Source of the DNA: Candidatus Staskawiczbacteria bacterium RIFOXYC1_FULL_38_18
GTDB lineage: Bacteria; Patescibacteriota; Minisyncoccia; Minisyncoccales; Staskawiczbacteraceae
Direction: 5' to 3'
Assembly (NCBI GenBank): GCA_001822095.1
Contig: MHPP01000019.1
Coordinates: 1 to 44,837 of the forward strand
Length of the DNA stretch: 44,837 bases
Shown here: positions 6,457 through 15,929 of the stretch, piece by piece
How the letters are laid out: each line of letters opens with the position of its first letter
Numbering within the stretch: position 1 is the stretch's first letter
Notes under the pieces: generated by a model
Databases searched by the model: none
Told to the model about the DNA's origin: nothing
Seen by the model: only the letters and a program-made list of their open reading frames with translations
Translations under genes and position numbers: made by a program

Positions 6457-8073
6457 TCACAAACCTGAGTAATCGGGGTTGGGAGTAAAAAATCTTTTTC
6501 TAACTTCTTTATCGGGCATAGAGAACAATTTATTCCAGTTTGTTATTTTGTCCAAATCAACCTTTGAAGCAAATTCGTAACCACGACGATGGTGTAATAT
6601 ATCAATTCTCGCCTCTATAAAAGGTTCTGCTGTATTTCTTAAGGATTCTAAAGATACACCGCCCTCCATAAAGAGACTTTTTAAAGAGTTTAAATTCTTT
6701 CTTATTCTTTTTAAAGCACCTACTGCAAATTTTTTATCCCCAGAATCAATTTTTGGCTCCCCATCTGGAAAAATTTTTGATGTCCCGTCTTTATTTTTAG
6801 GATAAGATTTATGCAACAAACGCCTTCCCAAAAAACCAAAAAATTCATTTGTAATGTGCTCTTTTTTATCTTTAACATCTCCCTTTTTATCAATTATTAA
6901 ATCTTCCACGATACTTGATCCTTTTAGCCACGCCGATAATCTTTCAATCCTGCTTATATTACTGGGTTTAAGTTGCGCTCTATAAAAGTGGCCCATTTCT
7001 TCTCCCACAGCATTACCATCTAAAATCTGTTTTCCAAATCTGACTCTTATAACGTTGTACAAACTGCGGTCTAAATCCCAATTTACATAGGCGCACGACT
7101 CGTTCGGTGCAGCTTTAACAACTCGGGGCAATTTTTCTTCGGGAGTAGAAAGGCCATAATTTTTTTCAAAAATTTTATTTATAGCCTTAATCCAAGAATC
7201 AGCTCCATTTATTTCGCTTCCGGGCTCAACCTGCTCTGATTTTTGATTTTCAAGTGTCAGTTTTACAACCAGCCTTTTTTCTTTAAACTGAGGAGGGCTT
7301 TTTCTCTCTTGGCCATATGCATGAACATCTTCGGCGTTTCTGCTTCTTCTATTAATAAACCACTGTTCTTCAGCTCCTGTAACAATAAATCTGCTTTCCC
7401 TTGGAAGTAAAAATTCTCCTTCTCTTGAGACCGATTCCTTAAAATTTGTAACAGCTGGCATCCAGATTCCTTTTTCACCTCTTGGAACCGTTATTTCATA
7501 AAGAATTTTACTCTCGTCTTTTTGCAAAAAATCATTCACGGCCAATGGCTTATTTACGGCCGTGCTCATAAACCCATTATCCGGAGTTATTGATTTCCCC
7601 ACTAGCGCCCGAGCTTCTTCAAGAGTCATTTCGCTTGAAACCGCCCTATAGGCGGTAAATTCTACCGGAACGGGCGGACAGTTTTTAATCAAGCCATCAA
7701 GTGTTTTAATTATCGGCCTAATACTTTTTTTGTCTTCGGGCGTAACGTTTTCAGGTAAATCCTTGCTTCTTAAAAGCGAATTGACAGGCAAACTCCACCT
7801 GTGATATTTCTTTACATTTTCTGTATCTTCAGACGATATTGACTTGGTCCATTCAAGATAATGCCTGCTCAAAACATTCCAAGCATCTTTGTTATATTCT
7901 TGCTCCAAACCCCCTTTCAGTTCCTTAATTTCCTCATCACTAACTGTTTCTTCTTTTTTAACATCACCGGCTTCATTTTTTATCGCGTTTGTTTTAGAGA
8001 TTGGCTCTTCAAAAACCGTTTCGACAACGGGAGCATCTTCTGATTCTGAGTTTATTTTTTCTGAGCTATCCAT
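6457..8073 (-). CDS. ADP-ribosyltransferase (ART) domain protein, toxin/effector-like, 538 aa
   Basis: FTAYRAV ... GFMSTAVN ... SREGEFLLPRESRFIVTG matches the R-S-ExE ADP-ribosyltransferase layout; C-terminal domain unassigned. Confidence 0.75.
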   Translation of the reverse strand: MDSSEKINSESEDAPVVETVFEEPISKTNAIKNEAGDVKKEETVSDEEIKELKGGLEQEYNKDAWNVLSRHYLEWTKSISSEDTENVKKYHRWSLPVNSLLRSKDLPENVTPEDKKSIRPIIKTLDGLIKNCPPVPVEFTAYRAVSSEMTLEEARALVGKSITPDNGFMSTAVNKPLAVNDFLQKDESKILYEITVPRGEKGIWMPAVTNFKESVSREGEFLLPRESRFIVTGAEEQWFINRRSRNAEDVHAYGQERKSPPQFKEKRLVVKLTLENQKSEQVEPGSEINGADSWIKAINKIFEKNYGLSTPEEKLPRVVKAAPNESCAYVNWDLDRSLYNVIRVRFGKQILDGNAVGEEMGHFYRAQLKPSNISRIERLSAWLKGSSIVEDLIIDKKGDVKDKKEHITNEFFGFLGRRLLHKSYPKNKDGTSKIFPDGEPKIDSGDKKFAVGALKRIRKNLNSLKSLFMEGGVSLESLRNTAEPFIEARIDILHHRRGYEFASKVDLDKITNWNKLFSMPDKEVRKRFFTPNPDYSGL

Positions 8074-8074
8074 T

Positions 8075-8632
8075 TTATTTCCCTAAATTTTTTAATGCAA
8101 GTTTTACGCGTTCTTCAGTTGGTTTTGAGGAGGGGATACTAGATAAAGCGTCGCGGGCTTGCTGTTTTGAAAAGCCGAGCTGAACTAATGCGTTTTCGGC
8201 TTCATCGGCAGAAGACTTGGTTTTAATTTGCGTGTTTATTTTTCCCGTCAGTTCCAAAATTATTGTCATTGCTTTTTTGGCGCCAATGCCGGGGATACCT
8301 TCAAATATTTTTTCGTCTTGCGCTAAAATTTTATCTTTAATTTTGTCTAAAGAACCCAAAGCAGAAATGTCTAAGGCAGACTTTGGGCCAACTCCGGAAA
8401 TACCCATTAGCACCTCAAAAAAATCTAACTCATCATAAGTTAAAAATCCGTATAAATCCAGGGCGTCTTCTTTTACTTTTTGAAATATAAAAAGCTTTAC
8501 AGGCTGCCCAATTTCTGGTAATTTTAATAGGTTCTGACGGTTTAAAAAAACCTTGTAGCCAATCCCGGCTACTTCTACTATAATAAACTTGTCTTTTTTT
8601 AATATAATTTTCCCCTCTAAATAAGATATCAT
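8075..8632 (-). CDS. ruvA: Holliday junction branch migration protein RuvA
   Basis: MISYLEGKIILKKDKFIIVEVAGIGYKVF, LMGISGVGPKSALDIS, IPGIGAKKAMTIILEL, C-terminal domain III ending KLALKNLGK. Confidence 0.95.
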   Translation of the reverse strand: MISYLEGKIILKKDKFIIVEVAGIGYKVFLNRQNLLKLPEIGQPVKLFIFQKVKEDALDLYGFLTYDELDFFEVLMGISGVGPKSALDISALGSLDKIKDKILAQDEKIFEGIPGIGAKKAMTIILELTGKINTQIKTKSSADEAENALVQLGFSKQQARDALSSIPSSKPTEERVKLALKNLGK

Positions 8633-8644
8633 TAAGTCATTATA

Positions 8645-10624
8645 ATGAAATTTGAGCTAAAATCAAAATTTAAGCCAACCGGAGACCAACCCGAAGCTAT
8701 AAAACGGCTGATAAAAAACATAAAAAATGGGGTAAAAAACCAGGTGCTTTTAGGCGTAACGGGCTCGGGTAAAACTTTTACTTTGGCAAATGTCATACAA
8801 AAAATTCAAAAACCCACTTTGATAATCTCCCCAAACAAAACTTTGGCAGCCCAGCTTTACCAGGAATTCAAAGAATTTTTCCCCGACAACGCCGTGCATT
8901 ATTTTGTGTCTTATTATGACTATTACCAGCCCGAGGCTTATATTCCCCAAAGCGACACATATATAGAGAAAGATGCAAAAATAAACGAAGAAATTGACCG
9001 GTTGCGCCACGCGGCAGTGCAGGACGTTACAGCAAGAAAAGACGTAATTGTTGTAGCCTCGGTTTCGTGCATTTATAACATCGGCTCGCCCGAAAACTAC
9101 GAAGGTGTTGTTTTACAAATTAAGAAAGACCAGAAAATAAGCCGTAAAAATTTTATTTTAAATCTCACCAGCCTGCAATACCAAAGAAACGACATTGAAT
9201 TTAAACCTGGCACATTTAGGGTAAGAGGGAATATTATAGAAATTTATATTGTAACCGGAGAAAAAATCCTTCGGGTGGAAATTTCCGAAGACAAAATAGA
9301 AAAAATTTCAGAGTTAAGCCCAAATATGGATAAAACGCTAAAAAAAGATTTTACAAATTACAGGCTTTTTCCTGCCACTTTTTGGGTTGCCCCGCAAGAT
9401 AAATTAAAACTGGCTATTAATAATATAAAACTGGAACTCAATGCTCAGTTAATAAAATTTAAAAAACAGGGAAAAAATTTGGAAGCAGAACGTCTCGAGC
9501 AAAGAACAAATTATGATTTGGAAATGCTACAGGAAACCGGCAGATGCCAGGGCATTGAAAACTATTCAAGCCAATTGGAGTTCAGAAAACCCGGGCAAGC
9601 GCCATTTTCTTTGGTTGATTACTTTAACTACTTTAACCCTTCAACAAGCTCAGGGCAGACCCAAAACTCTTTGATTTTTATTGATGAGTCGCACATTTCT
9701 GTTTCGCAAATTCGGGCAATGTCTGTGCAGGACAGAATAAGAAAAGAAACTTTAATTGATTTTGGTTTTAGATTGCCCTCGGCCGTGGATAACCGCCCGT
9801 TAACTTTTACAGAATTTGAGAAACGGCAAAACCAAACAATTTATGTTTCCGCCACTCCCGCTGACTTTGAAAAACAAAAATCTAAAAATAATATTATAGA
9901 ACAAATCATAAGACCAACTGGATTGCTGGAGCCCTCTATTGAAATTAAAAAAACAGAAAACCAAATTAAAGACTTAATGGAAGAAATAAAAAAAGAGACT
10001 GCCAAGGGACAAAGAGTTTTGGTTATAACCTTAACAAAAAGATTGGCCGAAGAAATAACAGACTATTTAATTGAGCGGGGGATTAAAACGCAATATTTGC
10101 ATTCTGAAGTAAAAACAATGGAGCGTCCCGAAATTTTAAAAGATTTTCGCAAAGGTAAATATGATGTTTTGGTGGGTATAAATTTATTAAGAGAGGGCAT
10201 AGACTTGCCCGAAGTTTCTTTGGTTGCAATTTTGGACGCAGACAAAGAAGGATTTTTAAGAAACAAAACAACGCTAATACAAACAATGGGCAGAGCGGCC
10301 CGCCACAACAACGGCCGGGTTATTTTATACGCAGACAAAATGACTTTTTCAATGCAGTCTGCAATAAATGAAATAAACAGAAGAAGAAAAATTCAGGAAG
10401 ATTATAATAAAAAACATAAAATAACCCCTACTGCAATCATTAAAGACATCCGCGACTGGGGGTTTTCAAAAAAAGAAGATGTTTTTGAAGAGTTTGGCCT
10501 AATTCACGATAAAAAACTTTTGGAAAAAGAAATGAGAGAAGCCGCCAAAAATTTGGACTTTGAGCGCGCCGCCGAACTCCGCGACCTGATCGACAAAATA
10601 AACAGCAAAAAACAGGCCCAATAG
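8645..10624 (+). CDS. uvrB: Excinuclease ABC subunit B
   Basis: TGDQPEAIKRL, LLGVTGSGKTFT, YYQPEAYIPQSDTYIEKD, LIFIDESHISVSQIRAM, GINLLREGIDLPEVSLVAILDADKEGFLR, C-terminal UVR motif. Confidence 0.97.
   Translation: MKFELKSKFKPTGDQPEAIKRLIKNIKNGVKNQVLLGVTGSGKTFTLANVIQKIQKPTLIISPNKTLAAQLYQEFKEFFPDNAVHYFVSYYDYYQPEAYIPQSDTYIEKDAKINEEIDRLRHAAVQDVTARKDVIVVASVSCIYNIGSPENYEGVVLQIKKDQKISRKNFILNLTSLQYQRNDIEFKPGTFRVRGNIIEIYIVTGEKILRVEISEDKIEKISELSPNMDKTLKKDFTNYRLFPATFWVAPQDKLKLAINNIKLELNAQLIKFKKQGKNLEAERLEQRTNYDLEMLQETGRCQGIENYSSQLEFRKPGQAPFSLVDYFNYFNPSTSSGQTQNSLIFIDESHISVSQIRAMSVQDRIRKETLIDFGFRLPSAVDNRPLTFTEFEKRQNQTIYVSATPADFEKQKSKNNIIEQIIRPTGLLEPSIEIKKTENQIKDLMEEIKKETAKGQRVLVITLTKRLAEEITDYLIERGIKTQYLHSEVKTMERPEILKDFRKGKYDVLVGINLLREGIDLPEVSLVAILDADKEGFLRNKTTLIQTMGRAARHNNGRVILYADKMTFSMQSAINEINRRRKIQEDYNKKHKITPTAIIKDIRDWGFSKKEDVFEEFGLIHDKKLLEKEMREAAKNLDFERAAELRDLIDKINSKKQAQ
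9637..9656. repeat. Palindromic repeat inserted in frame in uvrB
   Basis: CCCTTCAACAAGCTCAGGGC (imperfect palindrome), encoding PSTSSGQ in a loop where typical UvrB is shorter. Confidence 0.75.
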
Positions 10625-10635
10625 CCTGTTTTTTT
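10607..10635. terminator. Bidirectional terminator between uvrB and the convergent 10634-12580 gene
   Basis: AAAAACAGGC-ccaata-GCCTGTTTTTTT. Confidence 0.8.
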
Positions 10636-12580
10636 ATAAATATTTATGTTCTTTAAATTTTGGTTTTAACCCCAGCAACTTTCTCCACCACGGCCTTTGT
10701 TTTCTTAATTCTTTTTTTTCTTCCTCATATTTTTGCATTCCAACTTCAACCTCTTCTTCTGAGGCAATTTTTAGTTCAAAAAATCTGGGGATCCTTGCCA
10801 TAACTTCCGGAGATTGTTTAAGGTTTATTTCTCCGCTTTCAACTTTTTTGGCAAGCTCACTTACTGTTTTAATTCCCAAATCCCGCACCACATCACTATT
10901 CATTATTTCAGCCAGCCAATTATCCCAGCTTTCATCAAATTCCGGCTGTTCTGCTGTTTCTGGAGATTTTGTTTCTTCCGGCACATCTTCTGGTGTTACT
11001 GTTTCATCCAGTATCTCTTCTGCAATAGCTTGCTCTAAGGCTTTGCTAGAAAACATAAGTTCATCACTTTCTAACAATGCATCTCTCCTATTTTTAATTT
11101 TATTATAGAGTTCCTCGTTTTCTATGACCAAATCTCCAGACAAATATTTGTCATACAGCTCCTGTCTCCTAAAACTTAGCACATCATCCTCCCCCAAATC
11201 CAGCGACTCTTCTGTGGCGGGCGCGCGTAAAAATTCATCATCTGTTTCAACAGAAGACTCTGGTTTTTTTGCCCCCCTCTTTTTTTCCTCCTCTGCCTGC
11301 TCTTCTCTGTGCCATCTTTGAAAAAGTGCTGGGTTACTCTCTGTTTCTGTTTTTTTGGTGTATTCTTGCTCTGCAATAGCTTTTAGGGCGTCCAAATCCT
11401 CAAGAGTTTTTTTAAGAATTTTAAGCCTACCCTTTGCCTTTTCTTGAAGCCGACGATCTAAACCGTCCAATGCATACCTTTCTTCACTTAATATTGTATC
11501 CTTTATTTCCTCATAAAGAGAGTTTATATTATAAATTTTACCTTTTTCGTTTTGGCATTCAATTTCTCCAAAAAAATTATTTTCGTGCGCGGCTTGAGAA
11601 TATGCATGTGAATATATATAATAGACAGGTGCAAACTCCCCAGAATAAACGCCTCCCATATCTTTTACAATTTCTGCCACCAGTTTTTCTTCAACCTGTG
11701 GTGCACCTTCAACAGACCCTGAATCATTATCTTCGCTAAGATTTTTAATCTCTTCTTCTGAAGCAGGCAAATCAATAATAGGCTCTTTTGCTCTTTCTTG
11801 AGATATTTTTTCAACTTCAGTTTTTATAACTTGTTTTACAGCTTCAGTTTTTTCCTGCCTCCAGGCATCCTTGCCCTCAGAAATTATTTGATTTAACTCG
11901 CCCTTTTCAATATCTTTTTTAATTTCGTCTATTTTTTTGCGCGACAGAGAAACCTGCTTTTTACCTTTTTTAACCACCAAGCTCGTCCCCTTCCCTTTTT
12001 TGCTTTTTTTAACTTCGCTTTTTTCCAGCATATCATACCCCTCATTCATTAAATCGCAAAAAATAGCTTTATCAATTTTTATACCGCCCTTAATCAGCTC
12101 GTCTATTTTTCCTTCTACCGCCTTTTCAAAATCTTCAAAGGTTTTGTACTTGCCGGCAGGCATTTGCTCATATTCATTTTCCAGAACTTCGTTCGCCCGT
12201 TTTTCTATTGCTTCGTCCAATTTTGCAGAAAACTTTTCGTTATTTTTTATTTCGGAAGCTTTTAAATGTTTTAGCCCTTTTGCTTTTGCGCTGGCCTCAA
12301 CCACTTGCTTCACTTCTGTTGCCAAAATCTTTCCCGTGGCAACTTCAAAATTTTCCGGTAAATCCGGATAATTAACTAATTTGCGCTCCTCTTCTTCTTT
12401 TTTTGTCGCCTCTTCTATGGCTTCCGCATCCTTTATCTCTTTTACCCATATCTCTTTTATCCACTCAACCAAAAAATCCTTGGCGTCTTCAACCTTTTCT
12501 TTTTCGGATTGCTCGTTGACTGGCTCGCTCTCGGGCGATATTCCTTGATTATTTAAAATATTCTCTCCTAAATCTGCCAT
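10634..12580 (-). CDS. Large charged, low-complexity hypothetical protein (648 aa)
   Basis: Long ORF, K/E-rich. Confidence 0.75.
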   Translation of the reverse strand: MADLGENILNNQGISPESEPVNEQSEKEKVEDAKDFLVEWIKEIWVKEIKDAEAIEEATKKEEEERKLVNYPDLPENFEVATGKILATEVKQVVEASAKAKGLKHLKASEIKNNEKFSAKLDEAIEKRANEVLENEYEQMPAGKYKTFEDFEKAVEGKIDELIKGGIKIDKAIFCDLMNEGYDMLEKSEVKKSKKGKGTSLVVKKGKKQVSLSRKKIDEIKKDIEKGELNQIISEGKDAWRQEKTEAVKQVIKTEVEKISQERAKEPIIDLPASEEEIKNLSEDNDSGSVEGAPQVEEKLVAEIVKDMGGVYSGEFAPVYYIYSHAYSQAAHENNFFGEIECQNEKGKIYNINSLYEEIKDTILSEERYALDGLDRRLQEKAKGRLKILKKTLEDLDALKAIAEQEYTKKTETESNPALFQRWHREEQAEEEKKRGAKKPESSVETDDEFLRAPATEESLDLGEDDVLSFRRQELYDKYLSGDLVIENEELYNKIKNRRDALLESDELMFSSKALEQAIAEEILDETVTPEDVPEETKSPETAEQPEFDESWDNWLAEIMNSDVVRDLGIKTVSELAKKVESGEINLKQSPEVMARIPRFFELKIASEEEVEVGMQKYEEEKKELRKQRPWWRKLLGLKPKFKEHKYL

Positions 12581-12586
12581 AAATTT

Positions 12587-12895
12587 CTATTTTCTGCCTT
12601 CTTTTATTTTTTCCAACAAAAACTTTTTAATCTTCCCCCTCATGCGCGTAGAGCCAGAAGCTGTCCATCTGTCCTGCGGCTTCCCGCCGAAAAGTTTATC
12701 GTATAACTCTTGCGTTGTTAACAGCTCATCCTTAAATTTTTCCATTGACTGGGCCAGCCAAACGTTCAAATCTGTTTCAGGGTACAACCCTTCCAAATTT
12801 TTTATTTCGGGCAACCTCTTGCCTTTTTCAACAACGGGTCCTAATACCTTGTCATAAACCTTCCTTCTTCTCATCGATTTTCCAGCCTTCTCCAA
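12587..12895 (-). CDS. Hypothetical protein (102 aa)
   Basis: ORF between two co-oriented ORFs. Confidence 0.6.
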   Translation of the reverse strand: MEKAGKSMRRRKVYDKVLGPVVEKGKRLPEIKNLEGLYPETDLNVWLAQSMEKFKDELLTTQELYDKLFGGKPQDRWTASGSTRMRGKIKKFLLEKIKEGRK

Positions 12896-12928
12896 AAAAT
12901 TTGGTAACGAAACCTCCTCTTCATTTTT

Positions 12929-14620
12929 CTACAACTCTGAAGCAGTTTCCTGGGGTCTCTCGACTTCTTCAACAGATTCCGTACTTGGAGCTATGGCCTC
13001 GCCAACGGGCGCAGCTGGCAGCTCTACTTTTTTCTTTTTTCTGCCAACCCGTTTTTTTGAACCTTTTGCTTTTTCTGCGTCATTAATAATTTCAACCTGT
13101 TTTTTAAATTCGGACACCACCAATGCCGTAAGCTCTCTCTGAAATTCTTTTCTTTTTACTTCATCTTTAACTTCTGCTTTGCGGTCATAACCTGCTTTGT
13201 CCGCAGCTATGGCCATAAAATTTTCGCCCGACAATTCATTTGCAATTTCTACTGTGTCATTTGAGTACCTGCCCAATAAAGTTTTCAGATCGTCTTCAGA
13301 CAAAGCTTTCCCGTCTTTATTTTTTACCTTTACTTTTGAATCCCTTAACGCGCGGTTTATTTTGACAATATTGGCATAAAGAGCGTTCATTTTATCTATC
13401 TTTTTTAATCTTTCTTCCGGCGTCCAACTTTCTGCTTTTTTTATTTTTTCAGCTTTTACTTCTTTTTTGGCTTGAATTAATTTCTCCCGCTCTAACTTTG
13501 CCTCCTCCAACTTTTTTGCTTGTTCTATCTTTTGAAGTTCCGCATTTACCTCATCTTGTATAAATTTTTCCCGATGATTGTCCCAAATTTTACCCACATC
13601 CTCTTTTGCCTGTTCTTCAAATTTTTTATTTACCGCTTGCCAAATTAACACATTCAATTCCTCTTCATAAACAGGTTTATCGGACAACCTTGACGTAACT
13701 TTATTTGACCACCAATGAGGTTTTATCTTTTCTATTTCTTCAAGACTATATCCCGCAACCAGAAGATGACCAATTTGGTCCTTATTTAAAAACTTATTTT
13801 TGTAGGGCAAGACATCAAATTTATCTTTTTCCTCCGGCGTAAGTTTTGAATACGCATCATTAAAAATTCCCGGCCATCGCTTTTTTCTCCACTCCAAATC
13901 TTTTAAATATTTATTTGTTCCTGTTATCAAAAAATTATCTTTTTCCAAAGCTTCGGGGTTTTTATCAACTTCTGCTTGAAATTTTTTCTCGGCTTCTTCT
14001 CTTAACCTGTTACGCATAGCCACCTCGTCTTCTTTTGGTTTCTCCTGTTCAGGCACAGGCTCAACTTTTTTTGCATCAACAGCCGGTTTTGGCGCCGCTT
14101 CAGGTGTTGGCTCTGGCGCCACAACTGCCGACGGAGCTTCCGTCTCCGGAGGTTTTATAACATTCCCTATGGGATCAACTTCTGACCCTTCTTCGTGTGG
14201 CTCCGATGTTACTATTTTCGGGTCTGTTTCTGTTGACGCAACGGCGACAGTATCTGCTGGTTTTGTTTCTGGCTTTGGAACAGTGGCATCCAAAACCCCA
14301 GAACCCTCTCCCGCTTTTGCGCTTTTTGCTTTTGCCTCCGCCACAAGCCTTTCAACCATTTCTCTGTCTTCCTTAATTCTTTTTTTATCATCTATCACGT
14401 TTGGCAACTTTTCCAGATGATCGTGCAATATTTTACTATATTCATCGGCAGTAATTTTTCCGGTTGCAAAATCAGCATCAGCCTTATCTCCCGCTTCGTT
14501 TAATGTTCTCAAATTATATCCTTCCTCCGGTTTAGGTTTCACAACACCATAATCCTCCGGGTTACCGGGTAACATTCCTGGTGTAAAATTTGATTCTGAA
14601 GGATTTGACTCGGCGCTCAT
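12929..14620 (-). CDS. Large charged, Pro/Glu-rich hypothetical protein (563 aa)
   Basis: Long ORF, co-oriented with the previous two. Confidence 0.75.
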   Translation of the reverse strand: MSAESNPSESNFTPGMLPGNPEDYGVVKPKPEEGYNLRTLNEAGDKADADFATGKITADEYSKILHDHLEKLPNVIDDKKRIKEDREMVERLVAEAKAKSAKAGEGSGVLDATVPKPETKPADTVAVASTETDPKIVTSEPHEEGSEVDPIGNVIKPPETEAPSAVVAPEPTPEAAPKPAVDAKKVEPVPEQEKPKEDEVAMRNRLREEAEKKFQAEVDKNPEALEKDNFLITGTNKYLKDLEWRKKRWPGIFNDAYSKLTPEEKDKFDVLPYKNKFLNKDQIGHLLVAGYSLEEIEKIKPHWWSNKVTSRLSDKPVYEEELNVLIWQAVNKKFEEQAKEDVGKIWDNHREKFIQDEVNAELQKIEQAKKLEEAKLEREKLIQAKKEVKAEKIKKAESWTPEERLKKIDKMNALYANIVKINRALRDSKVKVKNKDGKALSEDDLKTLLGRYSNDTVEIANELSGENFMAIAADKAGYDRKAEVKDEVKRKEFQRELTALVVSEFKKQVEIINDAEKAKGSKKRVGRKKKKVELPAAPVGEAIAPSTESVEEVERPQETASEL

Positions 14621-14739
14621 TTAGTTAAATTAAAATTATTAAACTAATTTTACCACTACAAAAATTTATGGTCAAATTGCGGGCGTGCCCTTGCAAAAAT
14701 AAATATTACGTGCTAATGTTTTGTTATAGATAAAAAATT

Positions 14740-15000
14740 ATGGCAATAACAAAATCAGCTAAAAAAGCAATCCGCCAGTCTGCCAAAAGGAAAGTGCAGA
14801 ATACGGCTTACAAAAACAAAATAAAAACGCTTGTAAAAGAAGCTAAATCTTTGGTTTTGCAAAAGAAAAACCCCGAAGCCCTAAAATTACTGCCCGACAT
14901 TTACGCGGCGTTTGATAAGGCTGCAAAAATAGGGGTAATAAAAAAGAACAAAGCTTCCAGAAGTAAGTCGCGCCTCACAAAGCTTATAGAGAAGAAATAA
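14740..15000 (+). CDS. rpsT: 30S ribosomal protein S20
   Basis: AITKSAKKAIRQSAKRKVQNTAYKNKIKTLVKEA...KNKASRSKSRLTKLI. Confidence 0.93.
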   Translation: MAITKSAKKAIRQSAKRKVQNTAYKNKIKTLVKEAKSLVLQKKNPEALKLLPDIYAAFDKAAKIGVIKKNKASRSKSRLTKLIEKK

Positions 15001-15925
15001 ACATATCCAGAGCAGTCTCCGGCTCAATTTTCCCGGTTTTAATATCTAAATCTATCTGAAAAATCTTTTGGTAGATTTTTTTTAGTTGAGGCAAGGAAAA
15101 CTGGTTGCAGGCATAAAAAGTTTTTTGCACAACAAACGGATGAAGGCCAGTTTTTTTTGAAATGGCTTGATAGGGGACTTGCCTTTCAATCAATTCCTTT
15201 ATAATCAACAAATTTCTAAATTGATAAGTTATCATACTTAATAAGTATAATGGCGCCTCGCCCTCCTCCAAATGTTTATGCAAAAGACTCAACGCCATTT
15301 TTTTGTTTCTACCGGCCATAGCCTCAATTGTTTTAAAAATATCGTTTTCAATATCGGGTCTTACTTGAAGCTCAACATCTTTTTTTTCAATATTTTTTTT
15401 GTAACTTGATAATTTATTTATTTCATTAGACATCCGCCACAAATCATTTTTTACAAAACTGGTTAACAAATCTAAAGCGTCGCTATTTATTTTTGTGCCG
15501 GTTTTTTCAAATTCCTGCAGTGCCCATTTTCTTAACTGCGCAGGCTGCAAAAAATTAAGCTCCTGGCATTTAACTCCGCCAGCCGTCGGATTTTTTAAAG
15601 TTTTAAAAAACCTTGTGCGCTGGTCGGGCTTTTCTTTTTCATAAACCACCACAATATCCTTTAACTCTTCCAGCGCTTTTATGTTATTTAAAAAATCTTC
15701 CTGGAAATTTTTGTTGGCAAAAACATCCTGCAATATTATAAGCTTTTTTTCAGCAAACATTGATGTAATTTTAAAGTTGCTGTAAAAATTATTAAAAGTA
15801 TTTTCTTTGGCGTCTATATAAATCAAATTAAGCCCGGACTTGTGGACTTTTTTGTATCCTTCAATTATTTCCTCCAGTTTTCTTTTTGACCTAAAAGAAT
15901 CCTCTCCGTATATAAAATAAATCAT
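14984..15925 (-). CDS. holA: DNA polymerase III delta subunit (HolA-like)
   Basis: MIYFIYGEDSFRSKRKLEEII; MSNEINKLSSY; start moved from the ORF-track 15976 to 15925, removing overlap with mutM. Confidence 0.85.
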   Translation of the reverse strand: MIYFIYGEDSFRSKRKLEEIIEGYKKVHKSGLNLIYIDAKENTFNNFYSNFKITSMFAEKKLIILQDVFANKNFQEDFLNNIKALEELKDIVVVYEKEKPDQRTRFFKTLKNPTAGGVKCQELNFLQPAQLRKWALQEFEKTGTKINSDALDLLTSFVKNDLWRMSNEINKLSSYKKNIEKKDVELQVRPDIENDIFKTIEAMAGRNKKMALSLLHKHLEEGEAPLYLLSMITYQFRNLLIIKELIERQVPYQAISKKTGLHPFVVQKTFYACNQFSLPQLKKIYQKIFQIDLDIKTGKIEPETALDMFISSL

Positions 15926-15929
15926 GTTT

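Noticed and set aside
10634-14620. Possible undescribed system in the three large charged ORFs
   Set aside because: K/E-rich low-complexity sequence without recognisable motifs or repeats; nothing beyond hypothetical proteins can be supported.
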